NCBI RefSeq assembly: GCF_900635955.1 | Contig: NZ_LR134201.1 | Coordinates: 2,480,001 to 2,544,000 of the forward strand | DNA: 64,000 nucleotides | Direction of reading: 5' to 3' | Source: Cedecea lapagei | Lineage (GTDB): Bacteria; Pseudomonadota; Gammaproteobacteria; Enterobacterales; Enterobacteriaceae | In this document: piece by piece, positions 26,225 through 33,948 of the stretch | How the letters are laid out: every line of letters starts with the position of its first letter | Numbering within the stretch: position 1 is the stretch's first letter | Translations under genes and position numbers: made by a program | Notes under the pieces: model-generated | The model's input: the letters and a program-made list of their open reading frames with translations, nothing else | The model's database searches: none | Told to the model about the DNA's origin: nothing

Positions 26225-27076
26225 CTGTGACGGCGTTGCGCCAAAGGCGCTTTTAAAGCGGTTGCTGAAATGGCTTGGCGAACTGAACCCGCAGGCCATA
26301 GCAATATCCGTCAGCGGCAGGTGCCCCTGGCGTACCAGCATCTCCGCCTTCGTCATTCTGCGCTGCATGACGTACTGATGCGGCGCCAGGCCAGTTGACT
26401 GTTTGAACATCCGTGCAAAGTGGTACTCACTGAGATCCGCAAGACGGGCAAGCTCGCTGAGCGTCAGCGCTTCGCTAAGATTCTGTTCGATGTAGGCCTC
26501 CAGGTTGCGTAACACCGCAGGCGCAAGGCCGCCACGCACCGTCGGCAATTTCCACTGCACGCTGCTGTAGTGCTGTACCAGATGAGTGAGCAACAGCGTG
26601 GAGGCCGTGCTTAGCGTCAGGTGATTAGCTCTCTGCTGCCAGTCGCAGCTGAGCAAGAAATGGCGGTAAAGCTGGACGATCCGCGCATCATCGGCAAAGG
26701 TTTTTTCATCCAGGTTAATTGCCGCCGGGCTACGCTCCCAAATCTGCGCGGCAATCTCTTTGAGGTGTTCATCGGTGCAGTAAAGATGTACAAACGAGAA
26801 CTCGTCCCTGACGTCCCACGTCGATTCACTGTCTTCAGGCATAATGCAGAAGCGATCCGGGCCGCCGCCGTTGCGCCAGCCTGACGCTGTTTTTTGGTAT
26901 GTCTCATAGCCTGCGGTGACATACAGGCTGAGCGTGTGGTGATCGCAGCGCTGGGTAACGCGGTCGTTACCGTTGGACCAGGCGGCAAGCTGAATACCTG
27001 ACCCAAGCTGAACGCTGCCGTTCAGGCGGGCTTTGTGCTGCTGCAGGTTTTCAACGGCATGGTATCGCGTGTTCAT
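26204..27076 (-). CDS. AraC-family transcriptional regulator
   Basis: 290 residues from ATG 27076 (MNTRYHAVENLQQHK); the frame is open for 24 more codons, so a start at 27148 or 27100 is possible. The C-terminal 100 residues hold the double helix-turn-helix: LTLSELARLADLSEYHFARMFKQSTGLAPHQYVMQRRM and a second helix unit ending CGFSSPSHFSNRFKSAFGATPSQLR. The N-terminal ~180 residues are a ligand-sensing region with no close match that I know. It is convergent with the benE-like gene (21-bp overlap) and divergent from the EamA transporter 170 bp away, which is its likeliest target. Confidence 0.85.
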   Translation of the reverse strand: MNTRYHAVENLQQHKARLNGSVQLGSGIQLAAWSNGNDRVTQRCDHHTLSLYVTAGYETYQKTASGWRNGGGPDRFCIMPEDSESTWDVRDEFSFVHLYCTDEHLKEIAAQIWERSPAAINLDEKTFADDARIVQLYRHFLLSCDWQQRANHLTLSTASTLLLTHLVQHYSSVQWKLPTVRGGLAPAVLRNLEAYIEQNLSEALTLSELARLADLSEYHFARMFKQSTGLAPHQYVMQRRMTKAEMLVRQGHLPLTDIAMACGFSSPSHFSNRFKSAFGATPSQLRALKA

Positions 27077-27248
27077 AGTGGAGGCTGGCTTCTGGAACAT
27101 ACCGGCTAGTGTAGGGACTGCAGGCCATCGTAGCCAGCGCCGCAGCAAAATAAAACCGCAAGAATTTGCAAGTCAGCCAGCCGGATGAAAGCCGTTGGCC
27201 GGTGAAAAAGGGATACTCATCATCTGTTTTTGACTGACGAGCACAACA

Positions 27249-28148
27249 ATGAACGCTTTGCTTTATATTCTGGTGGTGGTGATTTGGGGAACAACCTGGA
27301 TTGCCATCTATATGCAGCAGGGAGCGGTTTCGGTCCCGGTCTCTATTTTCTGGCGCTTTGCCGTGGCGGCGGTGGTGATGCTGATTGTCCTGCTTGCGCT
27401 GGGCCGCCTTAAACGCATAGCGCTGAAGGATCACCTGTTTTGCGTGCTGCAGGGGGCCTGCGTGTTCGGCTTCAATTTCTTCTGCTTCTACCACGCGGCG
27501 GCTTATATCAGCTCCGGCCTTGAGTCGGTGATTTTCTCGATGGCGGTGCTGTTCAACGCCTTTAACAACATGCTGTTTTTCCGCAAGAAACCTTCCTCCC
27601 GGGTCCTGCCCGCCGCAGCGCTGGGGATCGCCGGGATTGTCGCCCTGTTCTGGCACGACCTGGTTGCCACCCAGATGGCGCCTTCACTGCTCATCGGCAT
27701 CGGCCTTAGCGCACTCGGCACCTTTGGCTTCTCTCTGGGAAATATGATCAGCGCCCGTCACCAGAGTCGTGGGCTGGAAACGCTGTCGACCAATACCTAT
27801 GCGATGTTTTACGGCACCGCAATTATGGGCCTGGTGGCTCTGGCAAGCGGCGAATCATTTATGCCGGAATTCACCGCGCGCTACATTGGCTCCCTGCTCT
27901 ACCTCGCCATTTTCGGTTCGGTGATTGCTTTCGGCGCCTATTTCACGCTGGTTGGCCGCATTGGTGCAAGCCAGGCGGCTTACAGCACGCTGCTCTTTCC
28001 GCTGGTGGCGCTGACGCTTTCAACGATTTACGAGGGCTATGTCTGGCACGCCAATGCCATCGTTGGGCTGGTGATGATCCTGCTGGGTAACCTGGTCATG
28101 TTTGCCAGACCCGAGCAGTGGTTGCCGTGGCGTAGAAAAATGGCGTAA
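27249..28148 (+). CDS. EamA/DMT-family transporter
   Basis: 299 residues with ten hydrophobic helices arranged as two EamA repeats (about residues 1-135 and 145-290). Typical features are the N-terminal VIWGTTWIAIYMQ and the repeat motif LESVIFSMAVLFNAFNN matched by ASQAAYSTLLFPLVALTLSTIYEG. Such inner-membrane proteins export or exchange amino acids and other small metabolites; the substrate is unknown. Divergent from the AraC-type regulator. A bidirectional terminator follows immediately. Confidence 0.88.
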   Translation: MNALLYILVVVIWGTTWIAIYMQQGAVSVPVSIFWRFAVAAVVMLIVLLALGRLKRIALKDHLFCVLQGACVFGFNFFCFYHAAAYISSGLESVIFSMAVLFNAFNNMLFFRKKPSSRVLPAAALGIAGIVALFWHDLVATQMAPSLLIGIGLSALGTFGFSLGNMISARHQSRGLETLSTNTYAMFYGTAIMGLVALASGESFMPEFTARYIGSLLYLAIFGSVIAFGAYFTLVGRIGASQAAYSTLLFPLVALTLSTIYEGYVWHANAIVGLVMILLGNLVMFARPEQWLPWRRKMA

Positions 28149-28150
28149 AA

Positions 28151-28180
28151 AAACCGCAGCCTGTTCAGGGCTGCGGTTTT
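28151..28180. terminator. Bidirectional terminator between EamA and DUF3313 genes
   Basis: Perfect 11-bp stem AAACCGCAGCC (28151-28161) / GGCTGCGGTTT (28169-28179) with a 7-nt loop. A-rich on its left and T-rich on its right, it can terminate both the rightward EamA gene and the leftward DUF3313 gene. Confidence 0.9.
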
Positions 28181-28196
28181 GTCTGCGCGAAGAAAG

Positions 28197-28865
28197 TTAT
28201 TTCTTCGGCACGTCAAACATCGTGGCGTCGGTGGCTAAATTATCAACGACCTGCTTCAGCGTATCGACGGTGACTTTGGCGCTTTCATTATTCAGCGGTT
28301 TCCCTTCGCCTTTACGCACCACACGCAAAACAGGCTTGTTGGTAGACGCGTCAATCAGTTCGCCTTCAAAATAGAGGTTAGTGTTCATCGTACGGTGGCC
28401 GGTCGCCATTTGTGTTCCCGCTACCACCATAGCGATCGGGATCACTTCATAGAACTGCAGCCCTTCGTTGCTGCTGTCTACCCCGGTAATCGCCCCGCGG
28501 AAAATCAAACTGCGCGGGCCCGGCGTCGTCACCAACGGTATACGCTGCTGCGCCGCTGCCTTCAGCTTAGTGTTGGTATAAGTCAGCAGGCCATCCAGCG
28601 TTTGCTGACCAATCTGAGTGGTGGGCTTCGGCGTCGGGTAATAAACAACCGGGTTATAGACCAGACTGTCATAATTGCTGGGTTTGAAATTTGGGTCAAT
28701 CCACCGCATGATGGTTTTGCCGGTCGCAGATTTTGTTTCCTGCAAACCGGAGTAATCTTTCAGAAAGCCAGAGTATTTTTCTGGCGAGGTTGTTTTGGAA
28801 GCACAACCCGCCAGCGCCAATAAACCTGCAAGACAAGCCACTTTAAAATACGTTGTGGTACGCAT
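28197..28865 (-). CDS. DUF3313-family lipoprotein
   Basis: 222 residues with a lipoprotein signal: hydrophobic segment and lipobox LALAGC, so Cys21 should be lipidated. The mature part (YSGFLKDYSGLQE, ITGVDSSNEGLQFYEVIPIAMVVAG, TNLYFEGELIDASTNKPVLRVVRKGEG) matches DUF3313, a family of envelope lipoproteins without an assigned role. Ala at position +2 (CAS) does not suggest inner-membrane retention, so the outer membrane is likely. Monocistronic, with AGGGATC before the ATG. Confidence 0.88.
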   Translation of the reverse strand: MRTTTYFKVACLAGLLALAGCASKTTSPEKYSGFLKDYSGLQETKSATGKTIMRWIDPNFKPSNYDSLVYNPVVYYPTPKPTTQIGQQTLDGLLTYTNTKLKAAAQQRIPLVTTPGPRSLIFRGAITGVDSSNEGLQFYEVIPIAMVVAGTQMATGHRTMNTNLYFEGELIDASTNKPVLRVVRKGEGKPLNNESAKVTVDTLKQVVDNLATDATMFDVPKK

Positions 28866-28953
28866 CGTTTGATCCCTGTGATTGATATAAGCCTTTCAGG
28901 TATAGCAAAAAATGACACTATGCGTGTGGGTAAAATGGCTATGATGATAAAAC

Positions 28954-30069
28954 TCACTTCTCCCGCTCCTGCCCCGCTGCGGCTGCGCCGTCGCACAGAA
29001 GATCGATTAACATCAACACGCCATAGTGACCGTCCCCGGGAGAGAGTAAAACGTCCCCTGCCTGCGCGGCTGCCGCGGGCTCTTTAGCCACCATTATTAT
29101 CGCTGCTCCCTGCCGCCTGGCCTGCCGCACCGCCGCAAGTAACGCGCTGTCCGGCGTTGAAGTGGCGAAGACGATCATCACCTGCCCATTATTCAGCATC
29201 GAGGCGGTAAAGCTCATCAGCGCCGGGTCGTAACAGACGCTTGCGGGCAGCCCAAGCGCCAGCATTCGGTACTGCAGCAGGCTGGCAAACGGGGTATCTG
29301 CCGCACCGGCGCTAAAAATATGCGTCGCGTTAGCTAGCTTGAGCAGCGAAACGGCGCGAGTGACGTTCGACTCCGGCAGAGTTTCCAGCTGCTGGCTCAG
29401 CGACTGTTGGATGAGGCTCAAACGCTGCTGCCATGACGCGGGCAGCTCGCTGGGAGGAACGGCGGCGCTGGCCTGCGCCAGCTTCATACGTAAATCACGA
29501 ATATCATCGCAGCCGGCGGCTCTGGCAAAACGTGTAATTGTAGCCGGGCTCACGCCCGCCGCCTGCGCCAGCTGATCGATGGTGGCCGACGAAGCAAAAC
29601 CAGGATCCTGCAGGATGGCCTGAGCCACTCTGGACTCCTGCTGGCTGAATGACGCCAGCTGCTGGCGAATTCGGCTGATGATATCGCCATCCGCCTCTCG
29701 CCCGATGGAGTGTGAAAAACGCGCCAGCACCTCTTTGCCCACGCCGCCGCGATTTGCCAGAAATTGCAGCGTCTCATCATCCACCCATGCCGCATCCCCA
29801 AGCACCTGGGAGGGCGCGGCTAACGCCTGCTGTACCCGGCTGTCTTGCTGCTGGTGGCGTACCTGACCGAGAAAATCGTTCATGTCGCTGCAGCCGACGG
29901 TGCGGGCAAACTGCTGTAAGGTGGCCTGGCTCACGCCCGCGCGGGTGGCCAGCTGCTCCATGGTCGCTTCCGGTAGCTGAAAGAAGTTTTCAAGAAAAAA
30001 GCGGGCCAGCCGGGTTTCCTGAGGAGAGGAGTCCGCTAACCCATGAACCAGGTGGTAAACAATATCCAT
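28954..30069 (-). CDS. Dual-HTH MurR/RpiR-family regulator
   Basis: 371 residues, about 90 more than an ordinary RpiR protein. It carries two RpiR-type helix-turn-helix domains: the first in residues 1-77 (core ATMEQLATRAGVSQATLQQF), the second in residues 130-200 (core ATIDQLAQAAGVSPATITRF). The two align residue for residue (both continue FAR.xGC.D). A sugar-isomerase (SIS) sensor domain follows, about 236-350 (IFSAGAADTPF, MIVFATSTPD). It is divergent from the beta-glucoside PTS genes, and three TGAAA-N5-TTTCA palindromes lie in the shared intergenic region. It probably represses or activates that locus in response to a phosphosugar. Confidence 0.88.
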   Translation of the reverse strand: MDIVYHLVHGLADSSPQETRLARFFLENFFQLPEATMEQLATRAGVSQATLQQFARTVGCSDMNDFLGQVRHQQQDSRVQQALAAPSQVLGDAAWVDDETLQFLANRGGVGKEVLARFSHSIGREADGDIISRIRQQLASFSQQESRVAQAILQDPGFASSATIDQLAQAAGVSPATITRFARAAGCDDIRDLRMKLAQASAAVPPSELPASWQQRLSLIQQSLSQQLETLPESNVTRAVSLLKLANATHIFSAGAADTPFASLLQYRMLALGLPASVCYDPALMSFTASMLNNGQVMIVFATSTPDSALLAAVRQARRQGAAIIMVAKEPAAAAQAGDVLLSPGDGHYGVLMLIDLLCDGAAAAGQEREK

Positions 30070-30123
30070 CGCTGAAAGATCCCTTGTTTCTGTATCACCG
30101 GCGAATAAACCATCATAGTGCGT

Positions 30124-30138
30124 TGAAATTATTTTTCA
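30124..30138. promoter_or_regulatory. RpiR-type operator, site 1
   Basis: TGAAA-TTATT-TTTCA, 55 bp upstream of the regulator's ATG. Same geometry as sites 2 and 3; its place suggests autoregulation. Confidence 0.55.
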
Positions 30139-30243
30139 ATTGTCATCGCCGATACGCTTCTCAGTTTGCTTATACCGCACCGTCATCGCCCCTAAAACTC
30201 TTTAGCATTCGGGAAACCAATAATCCAACTCAGATCACGGTCG

Positions 30244-30258
30244 TGAAAATAATTTTCA
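30244..30258. promoter_or_regulatory. RpiR-type operator, site 2
   Basis: TGAAAAT-A-ATTTTCA, a perfect palindrome with 7-bp arms, 60 bp upstream of the EIIB start, in promoter position. The best of the three sites. Confidence 0.7.
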
Positions 30259-30285
30259 TACATGCTGAATAAACGCTCTGATGTT

Positions 30286-30300
30286 TGAAACACGTTTTCA
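30286..30300. promoter_or_regulatory. RpiR-type operator, site 3
   Basis: TGAAA-CACGT-TTTCA, 42 bp (four helical turns) downstream of site 2 and 18 bp before the EIIB start, so it overlaps the leader. Confidence 0.6.
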
Positions 30301-30318
30301 ATTTGAAGGATAAAAGTA

Positions 30319-30624
30319 ATGAAAAAGATCATGTTGTGTTGCGCCGCCGGAATGTCTACCAGCATGCTGGTGCAAAAAATGCGTACCGAGGCAACAAAAC
30401 GGGCGCTGGACGTTCAGATTGAGGCCGTGTCCGTCGCTGAAATTGAAAGCCATCTCCCGAGCGCCGACGTGGTGCTTCTTGGCCCTCAGGTGCAATTCGA
30501 GCTTGCTCGCCTCTCTGAGCTTTCTGCCCCGCTCGGCAAGCCGGTTGCGGTGATCAACATGATGGATTACGGCACCATGCGCGGCGACCGCGTACTGGAC
30601 AAAGCCATCGATATGATGGCCTGA
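30319..30624 (+). CDS. PTS lactose/cellobiose-family EIIB subunit
   Basis: 101 residues. The phosphate-carrying cysteine is C8 in MLCCAAGMSTSMLVQKM, the P-loop of the ChbB/CelA type; the rest (VSVAEIESHLPSADVVLLGPQVQFEL) fits EIIB(cel). It receives phosphate from an EIIA and passes it to the sugar entering through EIIC. First gene of the locus, followed 16 bp later by the GH4 gene. No EIIA is encoded nearby, so phosphate must come from another PTS. Confidence 0.93.
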   Translation: MKKIMLCCAAGMSTSMLVQKMRTEATKRALDVQIEAVSVAEIESHLPSADVVLLGPQVQFELARLSELSAPLGKPVAVINMMDYGTMRGDRVLDKAIDMMA

Positions 30625-30640
30625 CGGTCGGGAGCTCACG

Positions 30641-31943
30641 ATGAAAATTACCGTTGTAGGCGGGGGCAGCAGCTATACCCCGGAACTGATTGAAGGTCTG
30701 ATTCTTCGCCACGCCGCCCTGCCGATGACGGAGCTGGCGCTGGTGGATGTGGAGGCCCGGACGCCAGAAGGTCGAAATCATCGCCGCGCTGGCCCGCCGC
30801 ATGTTCGACAGCAAGGGGCTGGAGCAGGTTAAAGTGTCGGTGCACTACGAGCCGGATAGCGCGATTGCAGGCTCCAGCTTCGTGCTGACCCAGCTGCGCG
30901 TCGGGCAGCTGCCCGCCCGCGCCGCAGATGAAAGACTCGGCCTTAGCCATGAGCTGCTGGGCCAGGAGACTACCGGCGTGGGCGGTTTTGCTAAAGCGTT
31001 ACGTACCATTCCGGTGATGCTGGATATCGCTAAACGCGTTGAGCGGCTGGCGCCAGATGCCTGGATAATCAACTTTACCAACCCGGCAGGTATCGTCACC
31101 GAGGCCGTGTCCCGCTACAGCTCCGCCAGGATTGTTGGCCTGTGTAACGTGCCGGTGACCATGCACCACACCATCGCCGACATGCTGAAATTGCCTCATG
31201 ATAAAGTCACCCTGCGCTTCGCCGGGCTCAACCATATGGTCTGGGTGCATGAGGTGATCGCCGATGGCCGCGATGCTACCTCAGAGGTTATTGAGATGCT
31301 GTGCGACGGCGAGCAGCTGTCGATGAACAACATCAAAGCGATTCCGTGGCCGCCAGCTTTGCTGCGCGCCCTGAAAGCGATTCCTTGTCCGTATCATCGC
31401 TACTTCTGGCAAACCCGCACCATGCTGAAAGACGAGCTTGCCGATGCGGCTAGCGGAAAAGGCACACGCGCAGAACAGGTGATGAAAGTAGAAGCCGAAC
31501 TGTTTGAGCTGTATGCCAGCCCGCAGCTCGACAAAAAGCCGGAGCAGCTTAGTCAGCGCGGCGGCTCGTTCTACTCGGAAGTCGCCCTGGAGCTTATCGA
31601 TGCCCTGCACAATAACCTCGGCAAACAGATGGTGGTCAATACCGCCAACAATGGCGCTATTCAGGGACTGCCTGACGATGCCGTCATCGAAACGAACTGC
31701 GTGATCGACGCGCTTGGGGCCCACCCGCTGGCCTTCGGCAAGCTTCCCCCTCTGATGAATGGCCTGACGCAGCAGGTGAAAGACTTTGAACGCCTGACGA
31801 TTGAAGCGGCGGTTCACGGCGATAAGCAGCAGGCGCTCCTGGCGCTGATAGCGAACCCGCTGGTGGCCGATGTGAATATTGCTCAGGCGTTGCTCGACGA
31901 AGTGCTTGAAAGCAACAAGGCGTGGCTGCCGCAGTTTAAATAG
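30641..31943 (+). pseudogene. GH4 6-phospho-beta-glucosidase gene broken by a frameshift
   Basis: The N-terminal NAD-binding stretch KITVVGGGSSYTPELIEGL is read from ATG 30641 and continues to LVDVEA. The rest of the enzyme (GRQKVEIIAALARRMF to the end) is in the next frame, from about 30759 to the stop at 31943. One extra C in the CCC run at 30756-30758 accounts for the shift: removing it gives a continuous ~433-residue GH4 protein, the normal length. The catalytic and metal features are intact in the second part (LCNVPVTMHH and FAGLNHMVWVHEV). A short protein could start at ATG 30747, but it would lack the NAD site. Either a real mutation or an assembly error. Confidence 0.85.
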
Positions 31944-32036
31944 CGCCGCTTACCGGTGGGCGCAGCTGTGCCGCCCACCCCCATTACAGAAATCAATAAC
32001 AATAATGCCCGGCCATGCGCCGGGACAGGGGTAACC

Positions 32037-33404
32037 GTGTCTGCAAAGAAATCGTTTCTTGAAAAATATGTGCTGCCCGTAGCGCTGAAAATCGCCGGGC
32101 AAAAGCACGTGCTCTCCGTCCGCGACGGGATCATCCTGAATATGCCGTTCATGCTGATCGGCTCATTCTTCCTGATTTTCGCCTATCTGCCGGTACCGGG
32201 TTACCCCCAGCTGATGACCGATCTGTTTGGGGCAACGTGGCAGAGCAAGCTGCTTTATCCGGTTAAAGCGACCTATGACATCATGGCGATTATCTCCAGC
32301 TTCGGCATCGCCTATCGCCTTGCAGAGAAGTACCGCACCCTGGATCCGCTGACCTCCGGTGCCGTATCGCTGGTGGCCTTTATCATGACCATTCCGCAGA
32401 ACATTATGTTCACGCCGCCCTCCGGTGGACCTGCCGAGTTCGTCAAGGGCGTGCTGCCGATGGGGCAAATTGGCAGCCAGGGGCTGTTCGTTGCCATTCT
32501 GATTGCCCTGCTTTCGACCGAGATTTACCGCTTTATCAGCAACCGTAACCTGGTTATCCGCATGCCGGAAGGTGTACCGCCAGCGGTGGCGAAATCCTTC
32601 CTCGCGCTGGTGCCGGGTTTCTGCGTGCTGGCCGTGGTGCTGGCGCTTCGCCTGCTGGTGGAAGCCACACCGTTTGGCGACATCAACACCATGATTACCG
32701 ATCTGGTAGGCATTCCGATGAGCCATATCGGCGGTTCGCTGCCGGGAATGATTGTTTCGGTGATCCTGATTGGCATCCTGTGGACGCTAGGCCTGCACGG
32801 AGACACCATCGTGCTGGTGTTTATCCGCCCGGTCTGGCTAACCAATATGTCCGAGAACCTGGCGGCGTTCCAGAACGGCCTGCCGATCCCGCACATTATT
32901 ACTCAACAGTTTTATGACCTGTGGATTGCCCCTGGCGGCACCGGGGCGCTGTTAGGTCTGGTGATTTTTATGCTGATCCGCAGCCGCAGCGTACAGATGA
33001 AGCAGCTGGGTAAAATTGCCGCGCCTGGCAGCCTGTTTAACATCAGCGAGCCGATGGTGTTTGGTATTCCGCTGGTGATGAACCCGTACCTGGTGGTGCC
33101 GTTTATTCTGACGCCGGTAGTGCTGGTAATTGTCTCATACACGGCGATGGCTACGGGCCTGGTTGCCCCGCCAGCAGGGATTGCGCTGCCGTTTACCACG
33201 CCGATTATCGTCAGCGGCTATTTAGCAACCGGCGGCCATGTCTCCGGCTCAATACTGCAGATTGTGAACCTGGCTATTTCGCTGGTGATGTATTACCCGT
33301 TCTTCCGTGTCTGGGATAACCTGAAATTCCGCGAAGAGCAGCAGGCTAGCCAGACGGCGGTAAATGCCCAGGTTGAAGCGGTGAGTGAGAGGAGTACAGT
33401 CTGA
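32037..33404 (+). CDS. PTS cellobiose-type EIIC permease
   Basis: 455 residues from GTG 32037 (MSAKKSFLEKYVLPVALKIAGQKH), chosen because AGGGG lies 6 nt upstream; an in-frame reading from 31956 adds non-family residues. An EIIC(lac/cel) with about ten membrane segments and the family motifs VRDGIILNMPFMLIGSFFLI, GLHGDTIVLVFIRP and the substrate-loop region FNISEPMVFGIPLVMNP. It would import cellobiose or another beta-glucoside and work with the EIIB two genes upstream. The C-terminal tail is hydrophilic. Last gene of the locus. Confidence 0.92.
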   Translation: MSAKKSFLEKYVLPVALKIAGQKHVLSVRDGIILNMPFMLIGSFFLIFAYLPVPGYPQLMTDLFGATWQSKLLYPVKATYDIMAIISSFGIAYRLAEKYRTLDPLTSGAVSLVAFIMTIPQNIMFTPPSGGPAEFVKGVLPMGQIGSQGLFVAILIALLSTEIYRFISNRNLVIRMPEGVPPAVAKSFLALVPGFCVLAVVLALRLLVEATPFGDINTMITDLVGIPMSHIGGSLPGMIVSVILIGILWTLGLHGDTIVLVFIRPVWLTNMSENLAAFQNGLPIPHIITQQFYDLWIAPGGTGALLGLVIFMLIRSRSVQMKQLGKIAAPGSLFNISEPMVFGIPLVMNPYLVVPFILTPVVLVIVSYTAMATGLVAPPAGIALPFTTPIIVSGYLATGGHVSGSILQIVNLAISLVMYYPFFRVWDNLKFREEQQASQTAVNAQVEAVSERSTV

Positions 33405-33948
33405 TGCTTCTTTTATCTCAAAATATCTTTAGGTGAACACCCAGGACGTTTGACCTCTGCAAATTGGAGTATTGTTCCGTTCACCTTTATATCTGTTTCC
33501 CTGTACTTTCACATACGGTGAACGTGTCAGGGGGCATTACGCCATGCCCCCTGACAACCCCCGGCGCCCGGCAAGCTCATCGCCGCTGAAGCGGTTAACC
33601 CACCGGCTATCACCCAAACATTCGGGGTCGTTCGCGATGCGTTCCCGACGATCGCTCTCTTTCGCTGCTCCCGGCAGCTCAACCCCGCCTGAGTTGGGGT
33701 CATAGCCGGGGGCGATGAGAGCCGGGAACAAGGGCGTGGCTTTGTAACCTGCAACAATTTTTATGTTCAGCGTAGCTATGAGCTTGAAGCGTGGCACGGT
33801 TCCAGCTTAAATCGCCTCCGTTTTTTCTCCAACTGGCAAGTGTACGGACATTGGGAACGGCCGGAGGCTGCACATAAAACAGGTCTGGTAGTGAACGGAA
33901 TTAACAATGAATAACATAGCTACCCGTTAATCCCGGAGCCCTCCCGAA
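33405..33948. other. Non-coding gap with hairpin and possible gene remnant
   Basis: 540 bp without a convincing gene between the PTS locus and the DppA-like gene. It contains a 13-bp perfect hairpin (33525-33556). A leftward open frame, 33537-33797, translates to an ordinary-looking peptide (LIAPGYDPNSGGVELPGA, DDPECLG-like region) that I cannot place. It has no good start context and may be the remnant of a lost gene or a mobile sequence. Confidence 0.4.
33525..33556. repeat. 13-bp perfect inverted repeat
   Basis: TGTCAGGGGGCAT (33525-33537) and ATGCCCCCTGACA (33544-33556) around a 6-nt loop. A very stable hairpin, but with no T-tract on either side. It could be the terminator of the PTS locus, a REP-like element or the edge of a small mobile unit. 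Confidence 0.7.

Noticed and set aside
30750..30780. Programmed frameshift in the GH4 gene
   Set aside because: No slippery heptamer and no known case in this family; a plain one-base insertion is simpler.
30747..31943. GH4 enzyme as an intact shorter gene starting at 30747
   Set aside because: That start lacks the NAD-binding N-terminus, which is present in the other frame from 30641; a frameshift explains both parts.
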